This document shows, one piece after another, positions 1 to 8,002 of a stretch of DNA of 46,003 nucleotides. How positions within the stretch are numbered: the first letter of the stretch is position 1; each line of letters starts with the position of its first letter. The position numbers were made by a program, and so were the translations under genes. This DNA is from JANOQP01 sp044227705 (GTDB lineage: Bacteria; Bacteroidota; Bacteroidia; Chitinophagales; Saprospiraceae): NCBI GenBank assembly GCA_044227705.1, contig JBGAWE010000008.1, positions 1 to 46,003 of the forward strand, given 5' to 3'. The notes beneath the pieces are model-generated. The model saw only the letters and a list, made by a program, of their open reading frames with translations. It was not told the DNA's origin and did no database searches.

Positions 1-1256
1 ACGTAGTTGATGCTGCCGGAGGCGAATAGCGACCATTTCTTTTTTGAAAAACACTCCAGCCCCAGCCCGGCATGGGCCGTCGGATAGAGTTTCGACAGGC
101 CTTTTTGTGAATAAACCCCGCCGGCGCCGACTGCGTAAAAGGGCGTCGCCCGGTGAAAAGGCAGCGGCCGGTACTGCCACGAGACATCGGCCCAGCCGGT
201 GCGCGAGGCCAGTTTTTGCGCCCGCAGCTCGGCCGAGCCGAGGCCGATTGTCCAAGCCGATGCCGGTTTTTTTGAGAAAAGAAGGCCGATTTGCCCGCCG
301 AAACCCGCCTTTTCGAGTGCCCGATCGCCGCGCACGAGCTGCGCCGCGCCCCCGAGTTCGAGGGCGGAGCGGCTGCGGCGGTTGGCCAGTTTCGCGCCGA
401 ACAGGTCTATGTCGGCCATCTCGGCCTGCTCCTTGTCGAAGGCCTCGACCAGTTTCTTTCGGTCGCCCGCGTTTTTGGTGTCCCAAAGCTCGTCGCGCAG
501 GCCCTCGATGATGAGGTTGCGGACGGCGACCTGGATGGCCTCGGTCACGGCGAGTTCCGATGGCTCGTTGAAGGTCAAACCTGTCTCGGTCTCCAAAAGC
601 CTCCTGAACTTGACGTATCGAAAAACCCCGCCGTCAAGCGACTGGCTCAAGACCTGCTTCGATGCATAAACCGTCTTGAGAATCTTCCCGTTGGAAACCG
701 AGATGGCGCGGAGGTAGACCGTCACTCGGTCCTCGCGGTACTGGCTGGAGGCGCCGCTCCCGAAGTACCGCAGCCCCGCGCCGCCCGTGATGACGTTCGC
801 GTCGTAGCTGACGATGCCGCCCTCGAGCATCACGCCCGCGAATAGGAGCGCGGGCAGCTCGTCGGTGATGCCGTACTGGGTGCGCGTCGAGCGGATGATT
901 TTGCGCTCGTTGAGCAGGTTGCCGATGTTCTCCCGCTCGATGGGCACGAACCATTTCGAGTCCTGCAAGACTTTGAGGAGGATGTTCGCCGCGCCCTGCG
1001 TGACGGCCGTCGAGAAGCTGGAGCCGCCCTCGACGGGCTTGTACTGCCCCGTCAGGTCGCGGAACTGGTAGACCGCCGTGATGAGCGGGTCCTTCGGCTC
1101 GGGCAGGCTGTCGAGTAGCGCGGAAAGCTCCGTGCGCTGCCCGGCGGTGGCCGGACGGGTGCGCCCCGGCATCCAGAAGGCCGTCCGGCAACTGCCGAGC
1201 ATCGCGGCCAAACCGCTGAAAACCAGTAGCTTATGAAATGGAGATAGTCGTCTCAT
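1..1256 (-). CDS. csgG: Curli secretion channel CsgG, lipoprotein (partial, C-terminus off the left edge)
   Basis: Outer-membrane curli export channel. I translated this by hand because the gene has no stop inside the window. It starts MRRLSPFHKLL and has a lipobox ending LGSC at about residue 23. Strong CsgG matches follow, including FSTAV, LKVLQDSKWFVPIER, NLLNERKIIRSTR, GGAGLRYFGSGASSQY and a segment GGVFRYVKFRRLLETETG. The E. coli family member is about 277 aa; here more than 418 codons are present, and after the CsgG core (to about residue 270) comes a tail of alternating polar/hydrophobic stretches resembling an outer-membrane beta-barrel. The constriction loop reads KPVEGGSSFSTAV, one residue longer than in E. 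coli. It is last in a minus-strand curli operon, separated from csgF by 96 bp that hold an AT-rich inverted repeat. Family assignment is very secure; the barrel tail is an inference from residue pattern. Confidence 0.95.
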   Translation of the reverse strand, partial: MRRLSPFHKLLVFSGLAAMLGSCRTAFWMPGRTRPATAGQRTELSALLDSLPEPKDPLITAVYQFRDLTGQYKPVEGGSSFSTAVTQGAANILLKVLQDSKWFVPIERENIGNLLNERKIIRSTRTQYGITDELPALLFAGVMLEGGIVSYDANVITGGAGLRYFGSGASSQYREDRVTVYLRAISVSNGKILKTVYASKQVLSQSLDGGVFRYVKFRRLLETETGLTFNEPSELAVTEAIQVAVRNLIIEGLRDELWDTKNAGDRKKLVEAFDKEQAEMADIDLFGAKLANRRSRSALELGGAAQLVRGDRALEKAGFGGQIGLLFSKKPASAWTIGLGSAELRAQKLASRTGWADVSWQYRPLPFHRATPFYAVGAGGVYSQKGLSKLYPTAHAGLGLECFSKKKWSLFASGSINY

Positions 1257-1280
1257 GCTGTTTCAGGAAGGATTAAATTG

Positions 1281-1354
1281 AATGGTTAATTGCCAATTGT
1301 TAATTGTGGGCTGAACTGCCCCCACATCCAATTAATAATTGACAATTAACCATT
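1281..1354. repeat. AT-rich inverted repeat between csgF and csgG
   Basis: The left arm (1281-1307, starting AATGGTTAATTG) is nearly the reverse complement of the right arm (1328-1354, ending CAATTAACCATT), with two mismatches in about 26 bp. The loop contains a short G-run and C-run that can extend the stem. The right arm overlaps the TAA stop codon of csgF. Base composition (mostly A/T) is very unlike the surrounding GC-rich genes. It could act as an attenuator or RNA-processing site between csgF and csgG, or be a copy of a dispersed repeat; the sequence alone does not decide. Confidence 0.8.
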
Positions 1355-1781
1355 AAAAAAAGGGTATGACCACCTGGGTCGCCTGCCCGTTGGAGAGGTC
1401 GGTGATGTCGATGACCACGCCGTCGGTGGCGGAGCCGACGTTGATGTTGAAGTTTCCGATGGTGTAGCTGCCCGGTTTGAGGCCGCTCTCGCCGAACTGG
1501 GAGGAGATGATTTGCTGCGAGACCTGGCTCAAGAGGAGGCGGTTGAGGCTTTTCGTGAAGTCGTCGAGCTGGCTCGTCGAGGAGGTGCCGAGGAGGCTGC
1601 TCGTGGGGGTCGGGTCTTTGTAGGTGTCCTGCGCCTGCGCGCCGCTCAAGAGCCATTGGTAGTTGAACGTGTCGCCGCCGAACGCGGGGTTTTTCGGTTT
1701 GTAGACGAGGTCTTGCCCGAGGAGGAGTTGCCCGAAAAAGAGGGCGGGGAGGAGGAAGGACAGTTTTTTCATAGATTTCAA
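1353..1781 (-). CDS. csgF: Curli assembly factor CsgF
   Basis: CsgF is the secreted accessory factor that, in E. coli, plugs into the CsgG channel and couples secretion to nucleation by CsgB. The 142-aa product has a signal peptide (about residues 1-22, ending LLLGQ) followed by the family signature YKPKNPAFGGDTFNYQWLL and AQAQDTYKDP, then an LDDFTKSL helix and a C-terminal beta-rich segment ending VVIPFF. Length and order match CsgF of proteobacteria (about 138 aa with leader). Two in-frame ATGs lie three codons apart (1781 and 1772); I keep the first, but the second (MKKLSF) gives an equally good signal peptide. It follows csgE by 15 bp, so it is in the same operon. Confidence 0.93.
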   Translation of the reverse strand: MKSMKKLSFLLPALFFGQLLLGQDLVYKPKNPAFGGDTFNYQWLLSGAQAQDTYKDPTPTSSLLGTSSTSQLDDFTKSLNRLLLSQVSQQIISSQFGESGLKPGSYTIGNFNINVGSATDGVVIDITDLSNGQATQVVIPFF

Positions 1782-1796
1782 GTTGTGGTCGTCGGG

Positions 1797-2711
1797 CTAA
1801 TTTTCCACGCCGATGCCGTGGAGGTCTTCGTCCGAAAAGCCCCCGTCCGGGTCGCCGCTTTTCAGTTTTTGAACCAGGAGCTCGGCGGTCTCGGCGGCGA
1901 GTTGCTTCAAAAAATCGGCGTTCGGCGTCAGGTACTGCCGGAAAAGCTCTCGGTTGTTGAGGCTCACGGCGAGCAGCGTGTAGCGGCCCGGCGTGAGGAT
2001 TTCTTTGATGGAAATCCAATAGCCGCCAATTTTTTCCGGCGGTTGCCACGCCTCCTGAAAGTTGGCGAGGAACTGTCGGCCGAAGCCCGTCCGCACGTCC
2101 GTCGAGACGATTCCGTCGATTTCGAAGTCGTCCTTCGCCAGTTTCAGCTCCGGTTTCGGTGCCGTTGGGATAGGCAAACCCGGCGGGGTCTCGTTGCTTT
2201 TTTCAGGCGAGGCCCCGGCCGGGCTGTTCGTTTGAGCGACCGCGACTTCGGTTTTTGGAAATGTCAGTTTCAGGGTGTCGAACCTGATTTCCGCCGAGCC
2301 GACGATGAGGTCGTTGTCGATGACGTAGAAGTTGACCGAGCGCAAGTCGTTTTTCTCCAATCGGAAACTGCCTTCCCAGACGAGCGTGGTGTCGGCGGGA
2401 AGCGAGACGAAGTCGCCGCTTTCGCGCTCCATTTTCTCGAACTTCCTGACCGTCTGGCTGCGCCAGTAGAGGTAGCGCGGAAATTTGTTTCCGCTCGAAA
2501 AGAAGGCGCGCAGCCGAAAACTGCTGTCGACGTCGGCGGGCGAGACCCGGAGAAAGACTTGCGATGAATCGTGGCGGGGGGAGGATTGGGCAGCCAGAAA
2601 AGCCGGGGAGGCGATTAACAAAAAGAGGATGCTGCCGCAAAAAAAGACGGCGGGCCATCGGCGGCCGCGCCTCGCAAAAACCTCAAAGGTTGATTTGCCG
2701 GATGATTGCAT
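1797..2711 (-). CDS. csgE: Curli assembly protein CsgE with an N-terminal CsgC/CsgH-like domain
   Basis: CsgE caps the periplasmic face of CsgG and guides curlin substrates. The CsgE domain is at residues about 194-285 (FEIDGIVSTDVRTGFGRQF, then WISIKEI, FRQYLTPNADF), matching E. coli CsgE residue for residue in pattern. E. coli CsgE is about 129 aa; this protein is 304 aa. The extra part is a signal anchor (about residues 20-41) and a beta-rich domain at about 50-145 with SGDFVSLPADTTLVWEGSF and VNFYVIDNDLIVGSAEI, whose layout resembles the Ig-like curli inhibitors CsgC/CsgH; that assignment is my inference. A Pro/Ala-rich linker (about 160-192) joins the two. The start overlaps the end of the upstream curlin gene by 29 bp; no later in-frame ATG leaves the signal sequence intact. 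Confidence 0.88.
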   Translation of the reverse strand: MQSSGKSTFEVFARRGRRWPAVFFCGSILFLLIASPAFLAAQSSPRHDSSQVFLRVSPADVDSSFRLRAFFSSGNKFPRYLYWRSQTVRKFEKMERESGDFVSLPADTTLVWEGSFRLEKNDLRSVNFYVIDNDLIVGSAEIRFDTLKLTFPKTEVAVAQTNSPAGASPEKSNETPPGLPIPTAPKPELKLAKDDFEIDGIVSTDVRTGFGRQFLANFQEAWQPPEKIGGYWISIKEILTPGRYTLLAVSLNNRELFRQYLTPNADFLKQLAAETAELLVQKLKSGDPDGGFSDEDLHGIGVEN

Positions 2712-3252
2712 TTAACCCGTTGCCGTTTTGGATGAGCTTGACGGGGAGGTTGGTCACGCCCTGGACTTCCTGCTCGATGCGGTTGTTGTCGCCGTTCTGC
2801 TGGAAGTCGGTCTGGACGTTGTTCGTGTTGACCAGGGTCTGGATTAACGTGTTGGTGTTGCCCGTCTGGACGAGCCGCGAGGCGTTGTTGACGCCCTGAA
2901 CATTCGAGATGACCGAGTTCCCGTTGCCCCATTGGAGGGCATCGGTCCGGTTGTTGGCCCCGTTGGCGTTGGTCTGAGCGAAGTTGCCCTCGCCCAATTG
3001 GAGGACGCGAACGAGGTTGGTTTGGGCGAGAATCGTCGTCTTCGGTGCGGCCTGCAAGATTTGGGCCTCGTTGAGCCTCCCGGCCTGCGTGATGAAAACG
3101 GAGCTTCTTGCCCCTGCCTGTGTCCACCCCGAGAGGTCGGTCGGCGGATTGAGGATGTCATCCACGCCGAGCGTCTGCGAGCTGCAGACCGACCAAGCGC
3201 AGATGACCCCCACGAATCCTGAAACCAGCCTTTTCAAAAAGTGGCGGTTCAT
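2683..3252 (-). CDS. csgB: Minor curlin / nucleator-like subunit (CsgB-like)
   Basis: Secreted amyloid subunit. The 189-aa product starts MNRHFLKRLVSGF, has a signal peptide to about residue 26, and then imperfect curlin repeats with Gln-x-Gly-x-x-Asn cores such as ITQAGRLNEA, LQLGEGNFAQ, LQWGNGNSV, LVQTGNTNT, FQQNGDNNR and LIQNGNGLN. Repeats are less regular than in the neighbouring 284-aa curlin, and the C-terminus ends in an aliphatic/basic segment (IIRQINL). Both traits fit a CsgB-type nucleator rather than the main fibre subunit, but the A/B assignment is an inference. An ATG nine codons upstream (3279) is in frame; I chose 3252 because the signal peptide then has the usual length. It lies between csgA-like and csgE on the same strand. 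Confidence 0.8.
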   Translation of the reverse strand: MNRHFLKRLVSGFVGVICAWSVCSSQTLGVDDILNPPTDLSGWTQAGARSSVFITQAGRLNEAQILQAAPKTTILAQTNLVRVLQLGEGNFAQTNANGANNRTDALQWGNGNSVISNVQGVNNASRLVQTGNTNTLIQTLVNTNNVQTDFQQNGDNNRIEQEVQGVTNLPVKLIQNGNGLNAIIRQINL

Positions 3253-3367
3253 AACGGGACATAATTTGCTGGTTTTCAACGGTTTGGAGGTCTGTTGGCC
3301 GGGAAGGAAGTGGAGCAGCGAGCCGTATGCCCGCCACTCCGGTCCTTCCTAAAACCTTATCTTTCGC

Positions 3368-3386
3368 AATGCTGAAAAACAGCATT
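3368..3386 (-). terminator. Stem-loop just downstream of the major curlin gene
   Basis: AATGCTG and CAGCATT form a perfect 7-bp stem around an AAAAA loop (TTTTT on the transcribed strand). It begins six bases beyond the stop codon of the csgA-like gene, in the 139-bp gap before the csgB-like gene. No T-tract follows the stem, so a partial terminator or an mRNA-stabilising hairpin that raises csgA expression over the downstream genes is more likely than a full stop. Confidence 0.55.
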
Positions 3387-3391
3387 CGACT

Positions 3392-4246
3392 TTAGTTCGA
3401 CTGCTTGACCGCCGCCTTGTTCAAGTCGCCCGACTGGCGGATGATGGACTTGTGCAGGTCGCCGTTCTGGCCGACGGTCGACGAGTTGCCGTTGCCCGTT
3501 TGGGTGATGGCGGTGGTGTTCTTCGTCCCCTTTTGGTTGAGGATGATTTCGTTGGCGTTGCCCGATTGGACGAGGCGCTGGACAAGGTCGGCGTCTGGCG
3601 CGCCGGCGAAGTTGTTGGCACCGTCCTGCGCGACGTTGACCGAGTTGCCGTCGCCCTTCTGGACGATGCCCACTGCGTTGGACGTGCCAATCTGTGCCGA
3701 GGCGGAGAAGTTGGTGTTGCCCGTCTGCTCGTCGCTGTGGCGGTTGTTCTCGCCGGTCTGTTCGCTGAACGACTTGTTCTTGCTGCCGACCTGCTTGATG
3801 GCCGAGTAGTTCTGCCCGGCGGCACCGGAGGTCTGCTGCTGAACGACGAGGTTGTCGTCGCCTTCTTGGATGGCGTTGACCTCGGAGTTGGCCGAGAGTA
3901 CGCGCTGGGTCACGGCGTTGTTGTTGCCCTTCGAGGAGGCGACGACGATGGCGTTGGCTTTCGTGATTTCCTGCAAGGTCGTGTTGTTGTCACCCGCCTG
4001 CACGACGGTCACTTTGGCGTTGTCGCCCGTCGAGGTGTGGTCGAGCGTGTTGGTCTTGCCGACTTGGCTGACGGAGGCCTCGTTGCCGCTGGCCTTTTGG
4101 GTCATGTTGGCCTTGTTGGCGGAGCCAGTCTGGACGAGGTCGGTGATGTTCTTGTTGCCCGTTTGCTCAAGGTTGAGCGAGTTGTTTTGGGCGTTCACGA
4201 AATTGACGACAGACAAGGCAATCGCGGCGAGGAGAATCCTTCTCAT
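3392..4246 (-). CDS. csgA: Major curlin-like amyloid subunit (CsgA-like)
   Basis: Main extracellular curli fibre subunit. The 284-aa product begins MRRILLAAIALSVVNFVNAQ, a clean signal peptide, and the rest is made of some twenty short strand-turn units with Gln-x-Gly-x-x-Asn cores (LEQTGNKN, LVQTGSANK, VSQVGKTNT, VVQAGDNNT, IVQKGDGNS, ITQTGNGNS and others). E. coli CsgA has ten such half-units in about 150 aa, so this is a roughly double-length curlin. A longer in-frame reading extends to 4750, but that part is low-complexity, lacks a signal peptide and would bury this one internally; I reject it. First gene of the minus-strand curli operon; the 387-bp divergent region upstream should hold its promoter. 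Confidence 0.9.
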   Translation of the reverse strand: MRRILLAAIALSVVNFVNAQNNSLNLEQTGNKNITDLVQTGSANKANMTQKASGNEASVSQVGKTNTLDHTSTGDNAKVTVVQAGDNNTTLQEITKANAIVVASSKGNNNAVTQRVLSANSEVNAIQEGDDNLVVQQQTSGAAGQNYSAIKQVGSKNKSFSEQTGENNRHSDEQTGNTNFSASAQIGTSNAVGIVQKGDGNSVNVAQDGANNFAGAPDADLVQRLVQSGNANEIILNQKGTKNTTAITQTGNGNSSTVGQNGDLHKSIIRQSGDLNKAAVKQSN

Positions 4247-4633
4247 GGTTTCACTAATTGAGTTGGTAAAAAATTGGTTTAAAAATGCTGGAAGCACAGC
4301 GTGTTGCTGATGGAGAGAAGGTTGAGAAGGACGTGGATTGGAAAGGGTATTAAAAAGCAAGCGAACATGGGGGACTTGCTGCCGGGCGCGTGCTGACTTG
4401 ATGCAGGTGGGAGTGTTTGCCTTTGTTTTTCCGACTTGCTGCGACCGCCCGATTGTGGTGGCGAAGGTGGACCTGGAGGGTGCCCCTGCCCAATACCAAA
4501 GTCGCGTATTTTGTTTTTTGGACCTCTGCGGCATTCGCGTAGTGGGCAGGTTGTTATGGCTGATTTTTGGGAAAAAACGGCCCGTTTTTTCCCGCACAGG
4601 TAGTTTTGGGCGACTTTGAACCAGCCTTTCTCG
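4247..4633. promoter_or_regulatory. Divergent intergenic region between the curli operon and the VCBS lipoprotein
   Basis: This 387-bp gap separates two divergently transcribed genes and so should contain both promoters. I see no convincing TTG-N19-21-TAnnTTTG promoter on either strand. The clearest element is a perfect palindrome at 4569-4593 (listed separately). The rest shows no coding pattern on either strand. Confidence 0.5.
4569..4593. promoter_or_regulatory. Perfect 25-bp palindrome upstream of the VCBS lipoprotein
   Basis: GGGAAAAAACGG and CCGTTTTTTCCC are exact 12-bp inverted arms around a single C. It lies 41 bp upstream of the ATG at 4634 and 323 bp upstream of csgA. With no T-tract after the stem and no upstream gene to terminate, an operator for a dimeric regulator or a 5'-UTR hairpin are the reasonable readings. 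Function is not shown by the sequence. Confidence 0.6.
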
Positions 4634-7600
4634 ATGGAATTTATAATAAACAAGACTTTTGCGGCAGCGGCCGTCGGCTTCGGCCTTCTCCTTTTCTCGT
4701 GCGGAAAAACAGGCCCCGGCGGCTCGGGCGGCAGCGCGAAAGACCCACACTTCCAGCTCCTCTCACCAGCCCAGACCGGCGTCGAGTTCAAGAACATCAT
4801 CGACGAGAACCCTTCGGTCAACTACCTCACCCTCAACCACTTGTATCTCGGCGGGGCCGTCGGCTGCCACGATTTTGACAAAGATGGAAGGCCGGACTTG
4901 TTCTTCGTCTCGACGATGGGCCAGCCCAAACTTTACCTCAACCGGGGCGATTTCAAGTTCGAGGACGCGACCGAAAAATCCGGCATCGGCCACCAGATAC
5001 CCGGCCTGAAAACCGGCATCGCCATTGCCGACGTCGACGGCAACGGCTGGCCCGACATTTACCTCTGCCGCGTCGGCCAGCGGCCGGAGGAGCGCGGAAA
5101 CCTTTTGTTTTTGAACACGGGCAACGCCCTTTTCGAGGAGTCCGCCTCGAAGGTCGGCCTCGACACCCGCTGCGCCTCGACCCATGCCTCCTTCCTTGAC
5201 TTCGACCTCGACGGCGACCTCGACTGCTACATCATCAACCGCCCGGCCAATTTCTCGACCGTCACGAAGATGCGCGTCCAACAGACGGCAGCCGGTGGCT
5301 TGAAAAGAGAAACGGGGCCGGAGGACGAGTTCGAAAGCGACCGCCTGATGCGCAACGACGGCGGACATTTCACCGAGGTGTCGAAAAAGGCGGGCATCCA
5401 GAACCGAAAGTTCAGCCTCTCCCTCTCTGTGCAGGATTTCAACTCGGACGGCTGGCCCGACATCTACGTGGCCAACGACTACATCGAGCCGGACATCCTC
5501 TACATCAACAACCGCGACGGCACTTTCACCGACCAGTTCGGCCGCTGGTTCCGCCACACGAGCCACTTCTCGATGGGCAGCGACGCGGCCGACCTGAACA
5601 ACGACGGCCTCCCCGACCTCGTCTCGCTCGATATGAACCCCGAGGAGCGCAGCCGCCAGAACATCATGGCCACGCCGATGGTGCCGGACAGGTTCAACAC
5701 GCTGCTCAAGTACGGATACGGGCAACAGTTCATGCGCAACATGTTGCAAGTCAACACCGGAGCGGGCTTCACCGACGTCGGCTGCCTCGCAGGCATCCCG
5801 AACACCGACTGGTCGTGGTCGCCCCTCGCGCAGGATTTCGACAACGACGGGTGGAAAGACCTGTTCATCTCCAACGGCTTCAAGCGCGACGTGAACGACC
5901 TCGATTTCGTCACCTACACGATGGACTCGCTGCTGCGCACGACCCATGATTCGGTCGAGCTTTGGAAGGCTTTGCAGACCATCAACACGCAGCCGCTGCA
6001 CAACTACCTGTTCAAAAACAGCGGCGACCTCACCTTTTCCGAAGTGAGCAACTCGTGGGGCCTCGGCGAAAAAGGCCTTTCCAACGCCGCCATTTGGGCC
6101 GACCTCGACGGCGACGGCGACCTCGACCTCGTTGTCAACCGGACCGACCAACCGGCGGCCATTTATCAAAACCTCTCGCGGGAAAAGGGCCTCGGCCACT
6201 ACCTGCAAGCCAAGCTCGAAGGCCCGAAGGGGAACCCCGACGGCCTATCCACGAAGCTCCGGGCGACCACGCCCGACGGTCGCCAGCAATATTGGGAGGT
6301 GCAGCCGACGCGCGGTTTCATGAGCACGGTCGAGCCACTTTACCACGTCGGCCTCGGGCAGAACACGACGGTTTCAAAGCTGGAAATCCAGTGGCCCGAC
6401 GGCAAGTTTCAGGTGCTCGAAAACCTTCCGGCCGACCAACGAATCACGTTGAAATACTCACAAGCGACTGGAAACGGGCAGATTTTGCCACCAAACCCGA
6501 CGGCCGAGTGGCACGAGGTTTCGGCCGTGCTCGGGATAAACTTTGTCCACAAGGAGAACCCCTTCGACGACTTCACCCGCGAACGGCTCATCCCGCACAA
6601 GATGTCGAATCAAGGCCCGCCCATCGCGACGGGCGATCTGAACGGCGACGGGATGGAGGATTTCTACGTCGGTGGCGCGTTTGGCTCGCGCGGCTCGATG
6701 TTCTTTCAACAGGCGGATGGCCGGTTCGCGCCGTCGCAGAGCGGCTTGCAGTTCGACACCCTTTTCGAGGACGTGGACGCGCTGATTTTCGACGCCGACC
6801 GCGACGGCGACAACGACCTCTTCGTGGTGAGCGGCGGAAACGAGGCGGAGCGCGGCGTCCTCTTTTACTACGACCGGCTTTACCTGAACGATGGCAAAGC
6901 CAACTTCTCTTTTGACAAAACCGGCAGCATCCCCCGCGAGGACGAGAGCGGCGGTGCCGTCGAGCCGCTCGACTTTGACGGCGACGGCGACATCGACCTC
7001 TTCATCGGCGGACGAGGATTTCCGGGGCGCTGGCCGCAGCCGTCGGCCGGGTTTGTTTTGCAAAACAATGGCGGGAAATTTGGCAACGCCACCCCGCTCG
7101 TCGCGCCCGGTTTTGAAAAGCTAGGCATGGTCACCGACATCAAGTTTGGCGACCTCGACGGCGACCAAAAACCCGAGCTGATTGCCTGCGGCGAGTTCAT
7201 GCCGATTGCCGTTTTCAAAAACAACGGGGGGAAATTCGAGCTGGCAACCGAAAAATTCGGCCTCAAGAAGTCCGGCGGCTGGTGGAACTCCCTTTCTCTC
7301 GCCGACCTCGACGGCGACGGCGACCTCGACATCGCCGCCGGGAATCAGGGCCTCAACACCCGCTATCGAGCCTCGATTGAGAAGCCGCTCGAAGTTTTCG
7401 CAAAGGATTTCGACAGCAACGGCAGCCTCGACCCGCTGCTCTGCCAATGGGAGGGCGACCGGCTTTTCCCCGTCCCGTACCGCGACCAGATGCTCAAGCA
7501 ATTGCCGCCTCTGAAGAAAAAGTTCGTCCGATACGCCGCCTATTCGACGGCCGTCGTGCAGGATTTTTACCCGAAGAGCGACCTCGACGCGGCCCTCCAT

Positions 7601-7978
7601 TTGACCGCCGAGGAACTGGCCAGCGGCTGGTTTGAGAACCAAAAGGGGCGGTTCGTCTTCCATCCTTTTCCGAACGAGGCGCAGGTTTTCCCGGTCAAGT
7701 CGTTGATTTCCAGCGACTTCGAGGGCGACGGCGACGCGGACTTGTTCCTCGCCGGCAACGACTGGGGCTTCGAGGTCGAGAGCGGCCGCTGCGACAGCGG
7801 CTCCGGCTTGATGCTGATGAACGACGGGAAAGGGAATTTCTCCCCGAAGGGCAGCCGCGAGACGGGCATCAACGCCTCGCTCGATGCGCGGCGGGCGGTG
7901 CTTTTGAAAAGCATCACCGGCCGAAACCTGCTTTTGGTTGGGAACAACGGCGGGCCGCTGCAAGTCTGGGCCAAGTAG
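4634..7978 (+). CDS. VCBS/FG-GAP repeat lipoprotein with ASPIC/UnbV domain (CRTAC1-like)
   Basis: Large surface lipoprotein of 1114 aa. The start MEFIINKTF gives a signal peptide with a lipobox ending LLFSC (Cys23); a TTG 18 bp upstream is in frame but less plausible. About fourteen calcium-loop motifs of the DxDxDGxxD type are spread along the protein (DFDKDGRPDL, DVDGNGWPDI, DFDLDGDLDC, DFNSDGWPDI, DLNNDGLPDL, DFDNDGWKDL, DLDGDGDLDL, DLNGDGMEDF and more), consistent with one or two beta-propellers. Between the two sets lies an ASPIC/UnbV-type segment (GRQQYWEVQPTRGFMSTVEP, then VSKLEIQWPDGK). Such proteins are common in Bacteroidota and are thought to bind calcium and surface glycans or proteins; the ligand is unknown. 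It is divergent from the curli operon and convergent with the acetyltransferase gene. Confidence 0.9.
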   Translation: MEFIINKTFAAAAVGFGLLLFSCGKTGPGGSGGSAKDPHFQLLSPAQTGVEFKNIIDENPSVNYLTLNHLYLGGAVGCHDFDKDGRPDLFFVSTMGQPKLYLNRGDFKFEDATEKSGIGHQIPGLKTGIAIADVDGNGWPDIYLCRVGQRPEERGNLLFLNTGNALFEESASKVGLDTRCASTHASFLDFDLDGDLDCYIINRPANFSTVTKMRVQQTAAGGLKRETGPEDEFESDRLMRNDGGHFTEVSKKAGIQNRKFSLSLSVQDFNSDGWPDIYVANDYIEPDILYINNRDGTFTDQFGRWFRHTSHFSMGSDAADLNNDGLPDLVSLDMNPEERSRQNIMATPMVPDRFNTLLKYGYGQQFMRNMLQVNTGAGFTDVGCLAGIPNTDWSWSPLAQDFDNDGWKDLFISNGFKRDVNDLDFVTYTMDSLLRTTHDSVELWKALQTINTQPLHNYLFKNSGDLTFSEVSNSWGLGEKGLSNAAIWADLDGDGDLDLVVNRTDQPAAIYQNLSREKGLGHYLQAKLEGPKGNPDGLSTKLRATTPDGRQQYWEVQPTRGFMSTVEPLYHVGLGQNTTVSKLEIQWPDGKFQVLENLPADQRITLKYSQATGNGQILPPNPTAEWHEVSAVLGINFVHKENPFDDFTRERLIPHKMSNQGPPIATGDLNGDGMEDFYVGGAFGSRGSMFFQQADGRFAPSQSGLQFDTLFEDVDALIFDADRDGDNDLFVVSGGNEAERGVLFYYDRLYLNDGKANFSFDKTGSIPREDESGGAVEPLDFDGDGDIDLFIGGRGFPGRWPQPSAGFVLQNNGGKFGNATPLVAPGFEKLGMVTDIKFGDLDGDQKPELIACGEFMPIAVFKNNGGKFELATEKFGLKKSGGWWNSLSLADLDGDGDLDIAAGNQGLNTRYRASIEKPLEVFAKDFDSNGSLDPLLCQWEGDRLFPVPYRDQMLKQLPPLKKKFVRYAAYSTAVVQDFYPKSDLDAALHLTAEELASGWFENQKGRFVFHPFPNEAQVFPVKSLISSDFEGDGDADLFLAGNDWGFEVESGRCDSGSGLMLMNDGKGNFSPKGSRETGINASLDARRAVLLKSITGRNLLLVGNNGGPLQVWAK

Positions 7979-8002
7979 AGGCGCGGTGCATCGCTTCTCT
8001 AC
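7975..8002. terminator. Convergent hairpin carrying both stop codons (GTAGAG...CTCTAC)
   Basis: GTAGAGGCG and CGCTTCTCTAC form a stem with a two-base bulge around a short loop. Its left end supplies the TAG stop of the VCBS lipoprotein and its right end, read on the other strand, the TAG stop of the acetyltransferase. It probably ends transcription in both directions. A closely similar hairpin with the same double-stop arrangement sits at 29316-29343. Confidence 0.7.

Noticed and set aside
3392..4246. Regular short repeats that might suggest a CRISPR array
   Set aside because: The periodicity comes from curlin amyloid units in a coding frame; repeats are degenerate and there are no unique spacers or cas genes.
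4763..6208. Long open frame antisense to the VCBS lipoprotein gene
   Set aside because: It follows from the GC-rich, repetitive Asp/Gly codons of the real gene; the translation is Val/Glu/Ala-rich low complexity with no signal or domain.
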